Positions 18,281-26,824 of a stretch of DNA of 64,000 nt are shown piece by piece. A program made the position numbers and the translations under genes. The DNA comes from Gynuella sunshinyii YC6258 (GTDB lineage Bacteria > Pseudomonadota > Gammaproteobacteria > Pseudomonadales > Natronospirillaceae). The stretch covers positions 1,836,593-1,900,592 of the forward strand of contig NZ_CP007142.1 of NCBI RefSeq assembly GCF_000940805.1. Direction: 5' to 3'. Numbering within the stretch: the first letter of the stretch is position 1; each line of letters starts with the position of its first letter. The notes below the pieces were generated by a model that was given only the letters and a program-made list of their open reading frames with translations, was not told the DNA's origin and ran no database searches.

Positions 18281-19297
18281 ATGGAAATTATAAAAACCCT
18301 TGGAGAGTTCATTATCGACCGGCAGGCGGAATATCCGGGTGCCACCGGTGAGCTTTCTGCTTTGTTTGCGTCGATACGCTTTGCGTCTAAAGTCGTGCAT
18401 CGTGAAATCAATAAGGCAGGGTTGGCAGATATTACCGGAGCGGCCGGGGAGGAAAATGTTCAGGGTGAACAACAACAAAAACTGGATGTTTACGCAAACG
18501 AGAAATTTAAAACCGCTCTGGCCGCCAGAGGTGTCGTATGTGGACTCGCATCAGAAGAGGAAGAGGATTTCGTCCGCTTTGAAGAGGGTAAGAATCTCGA
18601 CGGAAAGTATGTAGTGTTGATCGATCCTTTGGATGGTTCGTCGAACATTGATGTCAACGTCTCAGTAGGTACCATTTTTTCAATTTACCGCCGGATTTCC
18701 CCAGTGGGTACGCCGGTGACTGAAGCTGACTTTTTGCAGAAAGGTATCAATCAAATTGCCGCGGGTTATATTATTTATGGTTCGTCGACAATGATGGTCT
18801 ATTCCGCTGGTAAGGATGTTAATGGATTTACCTACGATCCTACCCTGGGTGTGTTTTGCCTGTCGCATCCAAACATGAAGTTTCCGCATAATGGTTCGAT
18901 GTATTCAATCAACGAAGGCAATTACATTCACTTTCCTGATGGGGTTAAAAAATATATTAAATATTGTCAGGAGGAGGATGAGGCCACGAAGCGACCGTAC
19001 ACTTCTCGCTATATCGGCTCACTGGTATCTGATTTTCACCGTAATCTGATAAAAGGTGGCATTTATCTGTACCCAACTTCAAGCCGTTATCCAAGTGGAA
19101 AACTACGCCTGTTGTATGAATGTAATCCGATGGCGTTTTTGGCTGAAGCTGCTGGAGGTAGAGCTATTTCCGGCCCCGGGCAGCGAATATTGGAAATTGA
19201 TCCGGTTGAATTGCATCAGCGTACTCCTTTTTTTGTCGGGTCGCCGGCAATGATTGAAACGATCGAAAAATTCATGAGCGAATTTGGCGAAATATAA
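18281..19297 (+). CDS. fbp: Fructose-1,6-bisphosphatase, class I
   Basis: Gluconeogenic phosphatase converting fructose 1,6-bisphosphate to fructose 6-phosphate. The metal site signature [23 protein letters not shown] is intact near residue 112. The active-site block [22 protein letters not shown] follows at about residue 272. 338 residues, the normal length. A Cra-like operator is upstream and a hairpin downstream, so it looks monocistronic. The class II (GlpX) family has different motifs and is excluded. Confidence 0.96.
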   Translation: MEIIKTLGEFIIDRQAEYPGATGELSALFASIRFASKVVHREINKAGLADITGAAGEENVQGEQQQKLDVYANEKFKTALAARGVVCGLASEEEEDFVRFEEGKNLDGKYVVLIDPLDGSSNIDVNVSVGTIFSIYRRISPVGTPVTEADFLQKGINQIAAGYIIYGSSTMMVYSAGKDVNGFTYDPTLGVFCLSHPNMKFPHNGSMYSINEGNYIHFPDGVKKYIKYCQEEDEATKRPYTSRYIGSLVSDFHRNLIKGGIYLYPTSSRYPSGKLRLLYECNPMAFLAEAAGGRAISGPGQRILEIDPVELHQRTPFFVGSPAMIETIEKFMSEFGEI

Positions 19298-19320
19298 TTC
19301 TGTGGCCGTACTGATGATTA

Positions 19321-19345
19321 AAGGCAGCGTGAATAACACTGCCTT
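19321..19345 (+). terminator. Hairpin after fbp
   Basis: AAGGCAG (19321-19327) pairs with CTGCCTT (19339-19345) around an 11-base loop; no clean T tract follows. Confidence 0.45.
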
Positions 19346-19517
19346 CTCTGATTAAAAATAATAATAAAAATTTTATGCTTGTTCATTGCCCGGTTTTTGA
19401 ACAAGCGTTTATTCAGAGCTATGAATGGACTGTTTTGATTGATGGAGTGTATTCGCAGCTAAACGGATGACAACCGTTGCCTGGCTGTTTGAAAATCATT
19501 GCTCAGGTGCTGCCTGA

Positions 19518-22145
19518 TCAGCTATGACGATGATTCAGGTTGATGACGTGCTGTTGTTTGTGTTTAAACAACAGGTTCGCAGTTTGAGCCATATTCATCG
19601 GTTTATTCAGTAAATATCCCTGGAAATAGTCACAACCCAGTTCCTGAAGGCGAACCACCTTTTCGTGATTATCCACACCTTCGGCGATCACTTTGAGTTT
19701 GAGTGAGTGAGCCAGCGCAATCACGGCTCTTACGATAGATTCGTCATCCTGATTGAACAAAATGTCGCGCATAAACGAGCGATCTACTTTTATGTAGTCA
19801 ATCGGATAGCGCTTTAAGTAAGTTAGTGATGAATATCCGGTGCCAAAATCATCGAGTGCAATCTGAATGCCGAGGTCTTTGAGATCCGACAACAACTTGA
19901 GTGTACTGGGGGATTCTTCCAGCAGAATAGACTCGGTAATCTCCACCACCAGTGCCTCACCTGGCAAGCCGGATTCGTTTAATACCTGTTCAAACGATTT
20001 CACCAGATGCTGGTCATACAATTGCCGGGGAGACAGGTTTATCGATATGTGAGCGGCTGGGTCCAACAATCCATCCGCCTGCCATTGGAGGTAAGCACTC
20101 ACGACCTGCTGCAATAGCCAGTGACTGATAGGAATGATTAACCGTGTTTCCTCCAGTTGGGCAATGAACTTGGTGGGACTGATCAGCCCACGGGTTGGAT
20201 GATGCCAGCGCAGCAGAGCCTCTGAGCCAACATAGCGGCCACTGTTGACATCGGCCTGTAACTGGTAATAGACCTCCATTTCTCCGCGATCCAGTGCATT
20301 ATGCAGGCTGTTACGGATAATGGTTCGGTCTTTGGAAGCCCGTTCCAGTTCCGGAGAATAGAACTGGTAGTTATTTCTGCCTTCTGATTTGGCCCGATAA
20401 AGTGCGATATCTGCTTGTTTGATTAGCGTTTTACTATTGGTATTGAAGTTTTCGAAAGCGAAAGTAATGCCGATACTGGTGCTGATGAACAGTTCGTTTC
20501 CGCGAATCAGGCAGGGTTGAGCCAGCTGTGACATGATCTTTTCTGATACCTCAGAGGCAACGCAGGAGTGTTCAATACCTTCCATCAGGATCATGAATTC
20601 ATCGCCCCCGACCCTGGCGATGGTGTGGTCAGCATGCAGACATTTCTGTAATCGGCGGGCCACTTCTGTCAGCAATTCGTCGCCCACATCATGGCCAAAG
20701 CTGTCATTGATGTTTTTAAAATCATCCAGATCCAGGCATAGAAGAATAATGCCTTTTTCCTGCAATGACTGATTGAGAGCATTTTCCAGGCGTTCCTGAA
20801 ACAATGCCCGGTTGGGGAGTCCGGTCAATGAATCAAGCTCTGCCATGTCCCGTAGTTTCCTTTCCGTATGATGGCGGTAGGTGTTATCGGTTATGGTGGC
20901 AATCACTCCCTCAGGTTTTCTGTTCAAGCCGAAAAAAGCCCGGGCATTCAGTTCAACCCAAATGGTTTCGCCTTGCGGAGTATTGAAACGACATTCTATG
21001 GAAAATTCCTTTTTCTCTGTGATGGCTTGTCGTAATGCCGTCATGGTATTTTCCAGGTCATCCTGATGGATAAGATTGATCCATTGATGACCATTTAACT
21101 CTTCTTCTGTCAGTCCACAAATGTCACACCAATGACGATTGACATAGGTGCATGCCCAGTTTCGATTGGTTTGCAGAATACCGATAGGAGCGAGATCAGA
21201 AACCGCCTCAAAGCGTTGTGTTTCCTGATCGGACTGGCGGCGTAAAGTACGTAACTCGCTGTTGTTCTGGATGAACAACAAATAATGTGTCTGGCCATAC
21301 TTGATGTAGGGGGTTACCGTAATATCGACCATCAACTCCATACCAACGGCATTGACTGCGCGGCATCGGACTTGTTGATTGTGGGGGCTGAAGGTGTAAA
21401 TCCGGTGTTCGTTCGGAAAACGCTCAGGCAGAAATGTGGTGATTTCCCGGTCGATGGCAAACTGGTCGGTAACTCCAAACAGGGTTTCGGCAGCGGGGTT
21501 GAAGCTGGTGATCTTGTGATTTTTATTGATTTCGATGGTGGCCAGTGGACAGTCATACTGGGTTTTCTGTAATGCGACGCCAGTTTCTTCTTCTTTGCCT
21601 GGCAGGTGAATGGTTTTTTGCTGCTTTCTCTGGATGCTGTTAAAAATAGATACAGTGGTAATAAGCAATGGCCAGAACCGCTTTGCCATATCGATGGAAT
21701 AGCCATTTTTACTATTGGCAAGACATAGGATACCTATGCTTTGCTGGCTGTCGATGAGGGGCAGGGCGATCATGTTTCCCAGCTTTCGCCACCCTAGCCT
21801 GTCATATGGAATCTGTGACAGTGACTGACGTTGAAATACCTGGGGTATATTACTGCTGCCGATTGCGTTCAGACAGGTGGAAATTCGGGTGTTCGGTTCC
21901 AGTACCATATCATGTTGAGTGGCAACATCTCTGTCTGTGTCGTAACTGCTGAAGATTCTTAAAGAGGTTTCTTTTTTTTCTGATTTTGTTATCAAAATAA
22001 CAAAAGAGAGCCTGGATCCGGTAATGACAGCAAGATCTTTGAGTACCTGATTGAATAGTGCAAAAGTACTTTTTTTTCCTTCGCAATGGTGAAGTCTGTC
22101 TATCGTTTCCCTGAGTTGCTGGTCCTGTCTTCGACTTAAATTCAC
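19518..22145 (-). CDS. GAF-PAS-PAS-GGDEF-EAL cyclic-di-GMP protein
   Basis: 875 residues. A GAF-like domain fills about residues 20-170, two PAS domains about 200-425, then a GGDEF domain with intact VGGDEF near residue 515, and a C-terminal EAL domain with GSEALLRW and DDFGTGYSSL near residues 645 and 780. Both active-site signatures are conserved, so cyclase, phosphodiesterase or both are possible. No membrane helix is seen; sensing is probably cytoplasmic, through the GAF and PAS domains. It stands alone, convergent with fbp. Confidence 0.93.
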   Translation of the reverse strand: MNLSRRQDQQLRETIDRLHHCEGKKSTFALFNQVLKDLAVITGSRLSFVILITKSEKKETSLRIFSSYDTDRDVATQHDMVLEPNTRISTCLNAIGSSNIPQVFQRQSLSQIPYDRLGWRKLGNMIALPLIDSQQSIGILCLANSKNGYSIDMAKRFWPLLITTVSIFNSIQRKQQKTIHLPGKEEETGVALQKTQYDCPLATIEINKNHKITSFNPAAETLFGVTDQFAIDREITTFLPERFPNEHRIYTFSPHNQQVRCRAVNAVGMELMVDITVTPYIKYGQTHYLLFIQNNSELRTLRRQSDQETQRFEAVSDLAPIGILQTNRNWACTYVNRHWCDICGLTEEELNGHQWINLIHQDDLENTMTALRQAITEKKEFSIECRFNTPQGETIWVELNARAFFGLNRKPEGVIATITDNTYRHHTERKLRDMAELDSLTGLPNRALFQERLENALNQSLQEKGIILLCLDLDDFKNINDSFGHDVGDELLTEVARRLQKCLHADHTIARVGGDEFMILMEGIEHSCVASEVSEKIMSQLAQPCLIRGNELFISTSIGITFAFENFNTNSKTLIKQADIALYRAKSEGRNNYQFYSPELERASKDRTIIRNSLHNALDRGEMEVYYQLQADVNSGRYVGSEALLRWHHPTRGLISPTKFIAQLEETRLIIPISHWLLQQVVSAYLQWQADGLLDPAAHISINLSPRQLYDQHLVKSFEQVLNESGLPGEALVVEITESILLEESPSTLKLLSDLKDLGIQIALDDFGTGYSSLTYLKRYPIDYIKVDRSFMRDILFNQDDESIVRAVIALAHSLKLKVIAEGVDNHEKVVRLQELGCDYFQGYLLNKPMNMAQTANLLFKHKQQHVINLNHRHS

Positions 22146-22658
22146 CTGAGCACCTAAATTGTGGAATGAGTTTTCTTTGAATATCTTTTGTTATTGTCGG
22201 GTAATATATTATTCAAAATTAAACATCATGCTCAACACGATAATGTTTTTCTCAAAATAGTAAATAGTTATTTTGCTATGGAAACAGTTGAAAACGATTT
22301 TTATAAATTTTTTTTCGGGTATTTGTGTCATTCATACTTAAGGACGATTTTTTGACAGTCCATTAATAAGGTCTGGAGATATTTTTGAACTGTGAAGTAA
22401 TAGCCCTGAATGAACGAGTATGGTGCCGGTCAGTACAGCTGGGTATTTTAAAAGCCGTTGGAAAATATTGTTGCTGATTTGCTGGCTGATACACCACAAT
22501 CTTAATCTGGCTATGATTGGTTTCCTGTTTAATATTTCCGGCGATGCGCTAATCTGCATGACAACCGGATGACTGTGACCTAAACGGCATCAGCTCGTGG
22601 AAAAGCATGATTTTTGACCGCGTGTCTTTTAAAGTGGCGCGAAGACTTAATAGCATAA
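22146..22658. other. Gene-free stretch
   Basis: About 510 AT-rich bases between divergent genes. It should hold promoters for the GGDEF/EAL gene and the thioesterase. No box was certain and no RNA gene was recognised. Confidence 0.4.
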
Positions 22659-23120
22659 ATGCCGGATATAACGATGACAGATAGTTTGAAACACAAAACC
22701 CCGCAACAGTTAAGTATTGAGGACTTTCCCGCTCGCAGCCGTGAGAATGTCCGCTTCAGTGATGTGGATTGCCTTGGACATGTGAACAATACGGTATTTG
22801 CCAGTTTTCTGGAGACTGGCAGAGTGAATATTTTCTGGGATCGGGAAGGGCATTTTGAACTGGCCAATTCAATGTTTGTGGTGGCTCATCTCAGTCTTGA
22901 TTTCATTGCTGAGATTACCTGGCCGGGAGAGGTTGAAATCGGTACCGGGATCGTGCGTCTTGGTCGCAGCTCAATCACCATGTACCAGGGGATTTTTCAG
23001 CAGCAACGATGTGTTGCCACTGCTGAGACGGTCATTGTTGCCATGGATCCGGAAACACGCAGTTCCAGACCATTGGATGAAAAAAGCCGTCATTATTTCA
23101 ATCGTTTCATTTTGTCCTGA
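22659..23120 (+). CDS. Hotdog-fold acyl-CoA thioesterase (4HBT type)
   Basis: 153 residues with a single hotdog domain. The catalytic-region signature is FSDVDCLGHVNNTVFASFLETGR, matching the D...GHVNN(x)2(Y/F)...E pattern of the YbgC/FadM-like thioesterases. The Asp near residue 36 is the usual catalytic acid. The substrate is unknown. ATG 22659 gives the longest product, though ATG 22674 is equally possible. It lies just upstream of the nifB promoter on the same strand, with no sign of belonging to the nif operon. Confidence 0.85.
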   Translation: MPDITMTDSLKHKTPQQLSIEDFPARSRENVRFSDVDCLGHVNNTVFASFLETGRVNIFWDREGHFELANSMFVVAHLSLDFIAEITWPGEVEIGTGIVRLGRSSITMYQGIFQQQRCVATAETVIVAMDPETRSSRPLDEKSRHYFNRFILS

Positions 23121-23181
23121 GTAAACATGCTGGGATCTGGTGACTCCCTCAGCAGATCCCGGGACGGTTATGGCCTGCTTC

Positions 23182-23197
23182 TGTCACAAAGCCCACA
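23182..23197 (+). promoter_or_regulatory. NifA upstream activator site for nifB
   Basis: TGT-N10-ACA, the NifA binding consensus, with TGT at 23182 and ACA at 23195. It is about 95 bp upstream of the -24 element. Confidence 0.8.
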
Positions 23198-23250
23198 TTG
23201 TTCCAACATCGGTATTAATACAACACTCCCACCAAGTTCGAAAATATCCA

Positions 23251-23263
23251 TAACTTATTGATA
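23251..23263 (+). promoter_or_regulatory. IHF-like site in the nifB promoter
   Basis: TAACTTATTGATA is a full reverse-strand match to the IHF consensus WATCAANNNNTTR. It lies midway between the NifA site and the sigma-54 promoter, where DNA bending is expected. Confidence 0.6.
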
Positions 23264-23291
23264 TTCAAAATGTTTTCCTTGTTCCCTTCAA

Positions 23292-23307
23292 CGGTACAGG
23301 CGTTGCA
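23292..23307 (+). promoter_or_regulatory. Sigma-54 (-24/-12) promoter of nifB
   Basis: CGGTACAGGCGTTGCA fits TGGCACRNNNNTTGCW with GG and GC exactly 10 bases apart. The nifB ATG is about 40 bp downstream. Confidence 0.85.
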
Positions 23308-23347
23308 ATATCTCTGACGGATCAATCCACCAGAGGAGTGAGAGAGG

Positions 23348-24847
23348 ATGGAATTAACGGTTATCGATTCATCGGTTAAACCCGCCGAAGCGTCCGGTTG
23401 CAGCGCTGGGTCCTGTGGCAGTACTGATGATCAAATGTCGCATTTGCCGGAAGAAATCCGACAAAAGGTATTCAACCATCCCTGTTATTCAGAGGATGCA
23501 CATCATTATTTTGCCCGAATGCATGTGGCAGTTGCGCCGGCCTGTAATATTCAGTGTCACTACTGTAATCGTAAATATGATTGCAGTAACGAATCCCGTC
23601 CCGGGGTGGTTTCGGAGTTGCTGACACCGGAGCAGGCGGTTGCAAAAACCAAGGCGGTTGCTGCCAATATTCCACAAATGACGGTACTTGGAATTGCCGG
23701 ACCGGGTGATCCGCTGGCGAATCCTGAACGTACATTTGATACCTTCCGGCGTCTGTCAGAAGAGGCTCCCGATATCAAACTGTGTGTTTCCACGAATGGG
23801 TTGTCGTTGCCGGAATCGGTGGACGAACTGGCGAAGCACAATATTGACCATGTCACGATCACCATTAACTGTGTGGATCCCAAAATCGGGGCTCAGATTT
23901 ATCCCTGGATTTATTGGAACAATCGTCGGGTATTTGGTGAGAAGGCCGCGAAAATTCTGATCAGACAGCAACAAAAAGGGCTGGAAATGCTGGTGGCCAG
24001 AGGCATTCTGGTGAAAGTGAATTCGGTCATGATTCCCGGTGTCAATGATGAGCACCTCAAGGAAGTCAGTCGTATTGTCAAAGAAAAAGGTGCTTTTCTG
24101 CACAACGTCATGCCACTGATTGCGGAAGCTGAACATGGCACGTTTTACGGCATCATGGGGCAGCGCTCACCTGAACCGGAAGAGTTGCAGGATCTGCAGG
24201 ATGCCTGTGCCGGCGACATGAACATGATGCGTCATTGCCGTCAGTGTCGTGCAGATGCCGTAGGATTGCTTGGAGAAGACCGAGGTGAGGAGTTCACCAT
24301 GGACAAAATCGAATCCATGAACATCGATTACGACGAGGCAATGAAAAAACGCGCTGTCGTGCATGCTGCCATTGAGCAGGAGCTGAATGAAAAACGGGCC
24401 AAAAAGGAACGATTGGCCAGCATGTTCGGATCACCGGCGACCCAGTCGGAAAAACGTCCGGTATTAATGGCGGTGGCAACCACCGGCAGTGGTTTGATCA
24501 ATCAGCACTTCGGTCATGCCACGGAATTCCTGGTCTATGAAGCTTCACCGGCGGGTGTGCGCTTTATCAGTCATCGCAAGGTCGATCAGTACTGTATTGG
24601 CAATGATACCTGTGGTGAGAAGGAATCAGCGCTGTCGGGCAGTATCCGGGCTTTGAAAGGTTGCGAGGTCGTGCTCTGTGCCAAAATTGGTTATGAGCCC
24701 TGGGAGCAACTGGAGCAGGCGGGTATACAACCGAATGGTGAACATGCCATGGAGCCGATCGAAGAAGCAGTCGCGCAGGTATATCAGGAAATGGATGCCG
24801 CTGGAAAGCTGGATCCGGCTGCCACGGTGATGACTGAAACAGCATAG
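23348..24847 (+). CDS. nifB: FeMo-cofactor biosynthesis radical SAM protein NifB
   Basis: Makes NifB-co, the 8Fe-9S-C precursor of FeMo-co, using SAM chemistry. The radical SAM cluster motif CNIQCHYC lies at about residue 66, followed by NRKYDCSNESRPGVVSE, typical of NifB. The AGPGDPLANP block follows. The last about 130 residues form a NifX/NafY-like cofactor-binding domain (LINQHFGHATEFLVYE). 499 residues equals the two-domain NifB of Azotobacter-type diazotrophs. Good RBS (GAGGAGTGAGAGAGG) before ATG 23348. Promoter: NifA, IHF and sigma-54 sites just upstream. Confidence 0.97.
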   Translation: MELTVIDSSVKPAEASGCSAGSCGSTDDQMSHLPEEIRQKVFNHPCYSEDAHHYFARMHVAVAPACNIQCHYCNRKYDCSNESRPGVVSELLTPEQAVAKTKAVAANIPQMTVLGIAGPGDPLANPERTFDTFRRLSEEAPDIKLCVSTNGLSLPESVDELAKHNIDHVTITINCVDPKIGAQIYPWIYWNNRRVFGEKAAKILIRQQQKGLEMLVARGILVKVNSVMIPGVNDEHLKEVSRIVKEKGAFLHNVMPLIAEAEHGTFYGIMGQRSPEPEELQDLQDACAGDMNMMRHCRQCRADAVGLLGEDRGEEFTMDKIESMNIDYDEAMKKRAVVHAAIEQELNEKRAKKERLASMFGSPATQSEKRPVLMAVATTGSGLINQHFGHATEFLVYEASPAGVRFISHRKVDQYCIGNDTCGEKESALSGSIRALKGCEVVLCAKIGYEPWEQLEQAGIQPNGEHAMEPIEEAVAQVYQEMDAAGKLDPAATVMTETA

Positions 24848-24859
24848 CCTGTTGATATT

Positions 24860-24887
24860 CAGGGAAGTCTGCTTCCCTGTTTTTTTT
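24860..24887 (+). terminator. Intrinsic terminator between nifB and fdxN
   Basis: Perfect 8-bp stem CAGGGAAG (24860-24867) / CTTCCCTG (24872-24879), a 4-base loop, then eight T. It ends 22 bases before the fdxN start, inside the presumed operon, so downstream genes may depend on read-through. Confidence 0.85.
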
Positions 24888-24908
24888 AAAAGCAACGAGG
24901 AGAAGACG

Positions 24909-25187
24909 ATGGCGCTGTCAATTATCGAATCCTGTGTAAACTGCTGGGCCTGTGTGGATGTCTGTCCAAGCAATGCCATTTCCATGGCCGAGGCACATTT
25001 TAAAATTAACCCGAAAAAATGTACGGAATGTGACGGAGACTACGCCGATCCCCAGTGTGCCAGTATCTGCCCGATTGAAGGTGCGATACTGAGTGCCGAT
25101 GGAGAGGCAGTAAACCCGCCGGGATCGTTGACGGGTATACCGCCGGAATTGATGGCAAAAGCGATGGCCGAAATCCAGGCCCGTTGA
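24909..25187 (+). CDS. fdxN: Nif-specific 2[4Fe-4S] ferredoxin
   Basis: 92 residues. Two cluster motifs are present: CVNCWACVDVCP near residue 8 and CTECDGDYADPQCASICP near residue 38. The second has the longer spacing between Cys pairs typical of FdxN proteins next to nifB. It is thought to feed electrons or clusters to NifB during NifB-co synthesis. Start ATG 24909 has a good GAGGAGAAG Shine-Dalgarno; the longer frame upstream runs through the terminator and is unlikely. nifQ follows at 22 bp. Confidence 0.92.
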   Translation: MALSIIESCVNCWACVDVCPSNAISMAEAHFKINPKKCTECDGDYADPQCASICPIEGAILSADGEAVNPPGSLTGIPPELMAKAMAEIQAR

Positions 25188-25209
25188 TGATTACTGCGGG
25201 GAAATCAAG

Positions 25210-25797
25210 TTGCTGCCGGTCACAAAAGACTCTGTCGAACACATACCATGGTTGCTGAACTGTCGCTGGTTCGGACAGATGTTGTCATCCCAGCGCCAGG
25301 GGGTGTCATGTTTGCCTTTCTATCTGGGACTGACGCCACAACAGTTTACAGATACCTGTGAGTGCTGTGTGTCGACCCGAGTGTTGATCAACGACGATTA
25401 TTTCAAACCGCCTGTAGGAGAAGATATCCGGCAAATGTTGCTGGAGCAACGACAGGACGAGTGTGATGAGTTGAACGCCTTGTTGGTGGATCATCGCAGA
25501 GGGGCGTGTGATTCAGAGTTGTGGATCGCACCAATGGTCGTGGCCGGTTGCATGGGCGGCGGGCATCTCTGGCATGACCTGGGATTGTCTGATCGCACCA
25601 TGCTGAACGAACTCCTGAACTTCAATTTTCCATCACTGGCACAGCAGAATGTCCATGATATGAAATGGAAGAAGTTTCTGTACCGGCAGTTATGTGAGCG
25701 CGGCGGTGACTACATTTGCCGGGCACCGAGCTGTCAGGAATGTCAGGGTTTCAATGATTGCTATGGCAATGAAGAACACATTTATCCACATGGTTAG
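25210..25797 (+). CDS. nifQ: Molybdenum-donor protein NifQ
   Basis: Supplies molybdenum for FeMo-co assembly, carrying a Mo-Fe-S cluster. The diagnostic Cys motif C-x4-C-x2-C-x5-C is intact at the C-terminus (CRAPSCQECQGFNDC). MVVAGCMGGGHLWHDLGL is a further NifQ block. 195 residues. The start is TTG 25210, 8 bases after a GGGGAAA stretch; no in-frame ATG lies before the conserved region. Fourth-to-last position in the nifB block, as in Azotobacter, where nifO precedes it; nifO is missing here. Confidence 0.9.
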   Translation: MLPVTKDSVEHIPWLLNCRWFGQMLSSQRQGVSCLPFYLGLTPQQFTDTCECCVSTRVLINDDYFKPPVGEDIRQMLLEQRQDECDELNALLVDHRRGACDSELWIAPMVVAGCMGGGHLWHDLGLSDRTMLNELLNFNFPSLAQQNVHDMKWKKFLYRQLCERGGDYICRAPSCQECQGFNDCYGNEEHIYPHG

Positions 25798-25848
25798 TCT
25801 GCTCTTTCGGGCGGACCGATCTGATCATACCAAAAGGCGACTTACAAC

Positions 25849-26184
25849 ATGTCTGATACCACCACCAAGATCAAACAACAAATTGCCACTCATCCTGTGC
25901 TGTTGTACATGAAAGGCACACCGGAGGAACCTCAATGTGGTTTTTCCAAAACGGCCGTCGCTGCATTGAAATCAGTGATTACCGAGTTCACCTATGTGAA
26001 CGTGCTGGCGGCACCATTCATCCGCGAGAAGCTGCCGGCGATTTCCAACTGGCCGACCTACCCGCAGCTATTTGTACAGGGCGAACTGGTGGGTGGCTGC
26101 GATGTGGTCTGTGAAATGGTGGCCGATGGCAGCCTGAAAGCCTTGCTGGCCGATGCTGGATTATTACAGACTGACGGTGTTTAA
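25849..26184 (+). CDS. Monothiol glutaredoxin (CGFS type), nif-linked
   Basis: 111 residues with the CGFS active site (PQCGFSKTAV near residue 30) and the downstream WPTYPQLFVQGELVGGCD glutathione-binding segment. Monothiol CGFS glutaredoxins bind a glutathione-ligated [2Fe-2S] cluster and carry clusters to targets. A nif-specific copy is known at the same place in A. vinelandii. Here it is 35 bp upstream of a bolA-like gene, the usual partner protein, within the nifB transcript. Confidence 0.92.
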   Translation: MSDTTTKIKQQIATHPVLLYMKGTPEEPQCGFSKTAVAALKSVITEFTYVNVLAAPFIREKLPAISNWPTYPQLFVQGELVGGCDVVCEMVADGSLKALLADAGLLQTDGV

Positions 26185-26219
26185 TAGCGCCCGATTTTGA
26201 GAAAAGAGGGTGCAACATC

Positions 26220-26465
26220 ATGCAGGAACAGATCAAATCCCTGATTGAAGCAGAGTTTGAAAATGCTGAAGTCAGCTTCCTGGGGGAAGAGTGTAATTTT
26301 ACCGTACAAGTGGTCAGTGAAGAGTTTACGGGTCTGACACCGGTAAAGCGGCAACAGAAAGTGCTGGCCGGTGTACAGGGGCTGATTGCTTCGGGCGCGC
26401 TGCATGCCATCTCTGTTAAGGCAATGACCCCGGCTGAATGGCAGAAAAAATCCACTGCTTTATAA
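26220..26465 (+). CDS. BolA/IbaG-family protein, nif-linked
   Basis: 81 residues covering one BolA domain (IEAEFENAEVSFLGEECNFTVQVVSEEFTGLTPVKRQQKVLAGVQ). The usual invariant His near the C-terminal turn appears as ALHAISVKAMTP. BolA proteins form [2Fe-2S]-bridged heterodimers with monothiol glutaredoxins. The adjacent glutaredoxin gene makes such a pair likely, dedicated to nitrogenase cluster supply. Last gene of the nifB block, with a strong hairpin after it. Confidence 0.88.
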   Translation: MQEQIKSLIEAEFENAEVSFLGEECNFTVQVVSEEFTGLTPVKRQQKVLAGVQGLIASGALHAISVKAMTPAEWQKKSTAL

Positions 26466-26479
26466 GTTTAAAAATAATG

Positions 26480-26504
26480 AGTCCGGGACAAATCATCCCG
26501 GACT
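26480..26504. terminator. Bidirectional hairpin between bolA and the convergent small gene
   Basis: Perfect 9-bp stem AGTCCGGGA / TCCCGGACT with a 7-base loop. On the minus strand it is followed by a T-rich run (ATTTTTAAAC), so it is a good terminator for the small minus-strand gene and probably also ends the nifB operon. Confidence 0.75.
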
Positions 26505-26759
26505 TCAATCACTGTCTCCCCACAGATATTCGTCAATTTCCTTCATCAAAAAAGAATTTTGTTTAACCCCGCGCGCAATGGCTTCGGCTTCTTCCCGATT
26601 GTATCCATAGAGATTGAAACTGGTTTTTCCGGCGGACTCCCCGGCATAGAACAATTGCACTTCCAGTTGCCATTGGCTGGACAACGATTCTACCGGAATC
26701 AGTTTTATGAATGCTTTGAGGTTTTCTTCCAGTTGCGAAATCAGGTTCAGTTCTGTCAT
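26505..26759 (-). CDS. Small uncharacterised protein downstream of the SIR2-like gene
   Basis: 84 acidic residues, no signal peptide, no membrane helix, no Cys. The sequence suggests an alpha/beta/alpha layout with a strand pair (WQLEVQLFYAGESAGKTSFNLYGY) and a C-terminal helix ending EYLWGDSD. No family recognised. It lies 65 bp after the SIR2-like gene on the same strand, so the two are likely one transcript from a NifA/sigma-54-type promoter at 27714-27826. A role in nitrogen fixation is inferred only from that context. Confidence 0.7.
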   Translation of the reverse strand: MTELNLISQLEENLKAFIKLIPVESLSSQWQLEVQLFYAGESAGKTSFNLYGYNREEAEAIARGVKQNSFLMKEIDEYLWGDSD

Positions 26760-26824
26760 GGCGGTTAGCTATCTATCAGGACTGCCGGAGAGGACGGAAA
26801 GTCCTCATCAGGCCGTCGGTTGTA

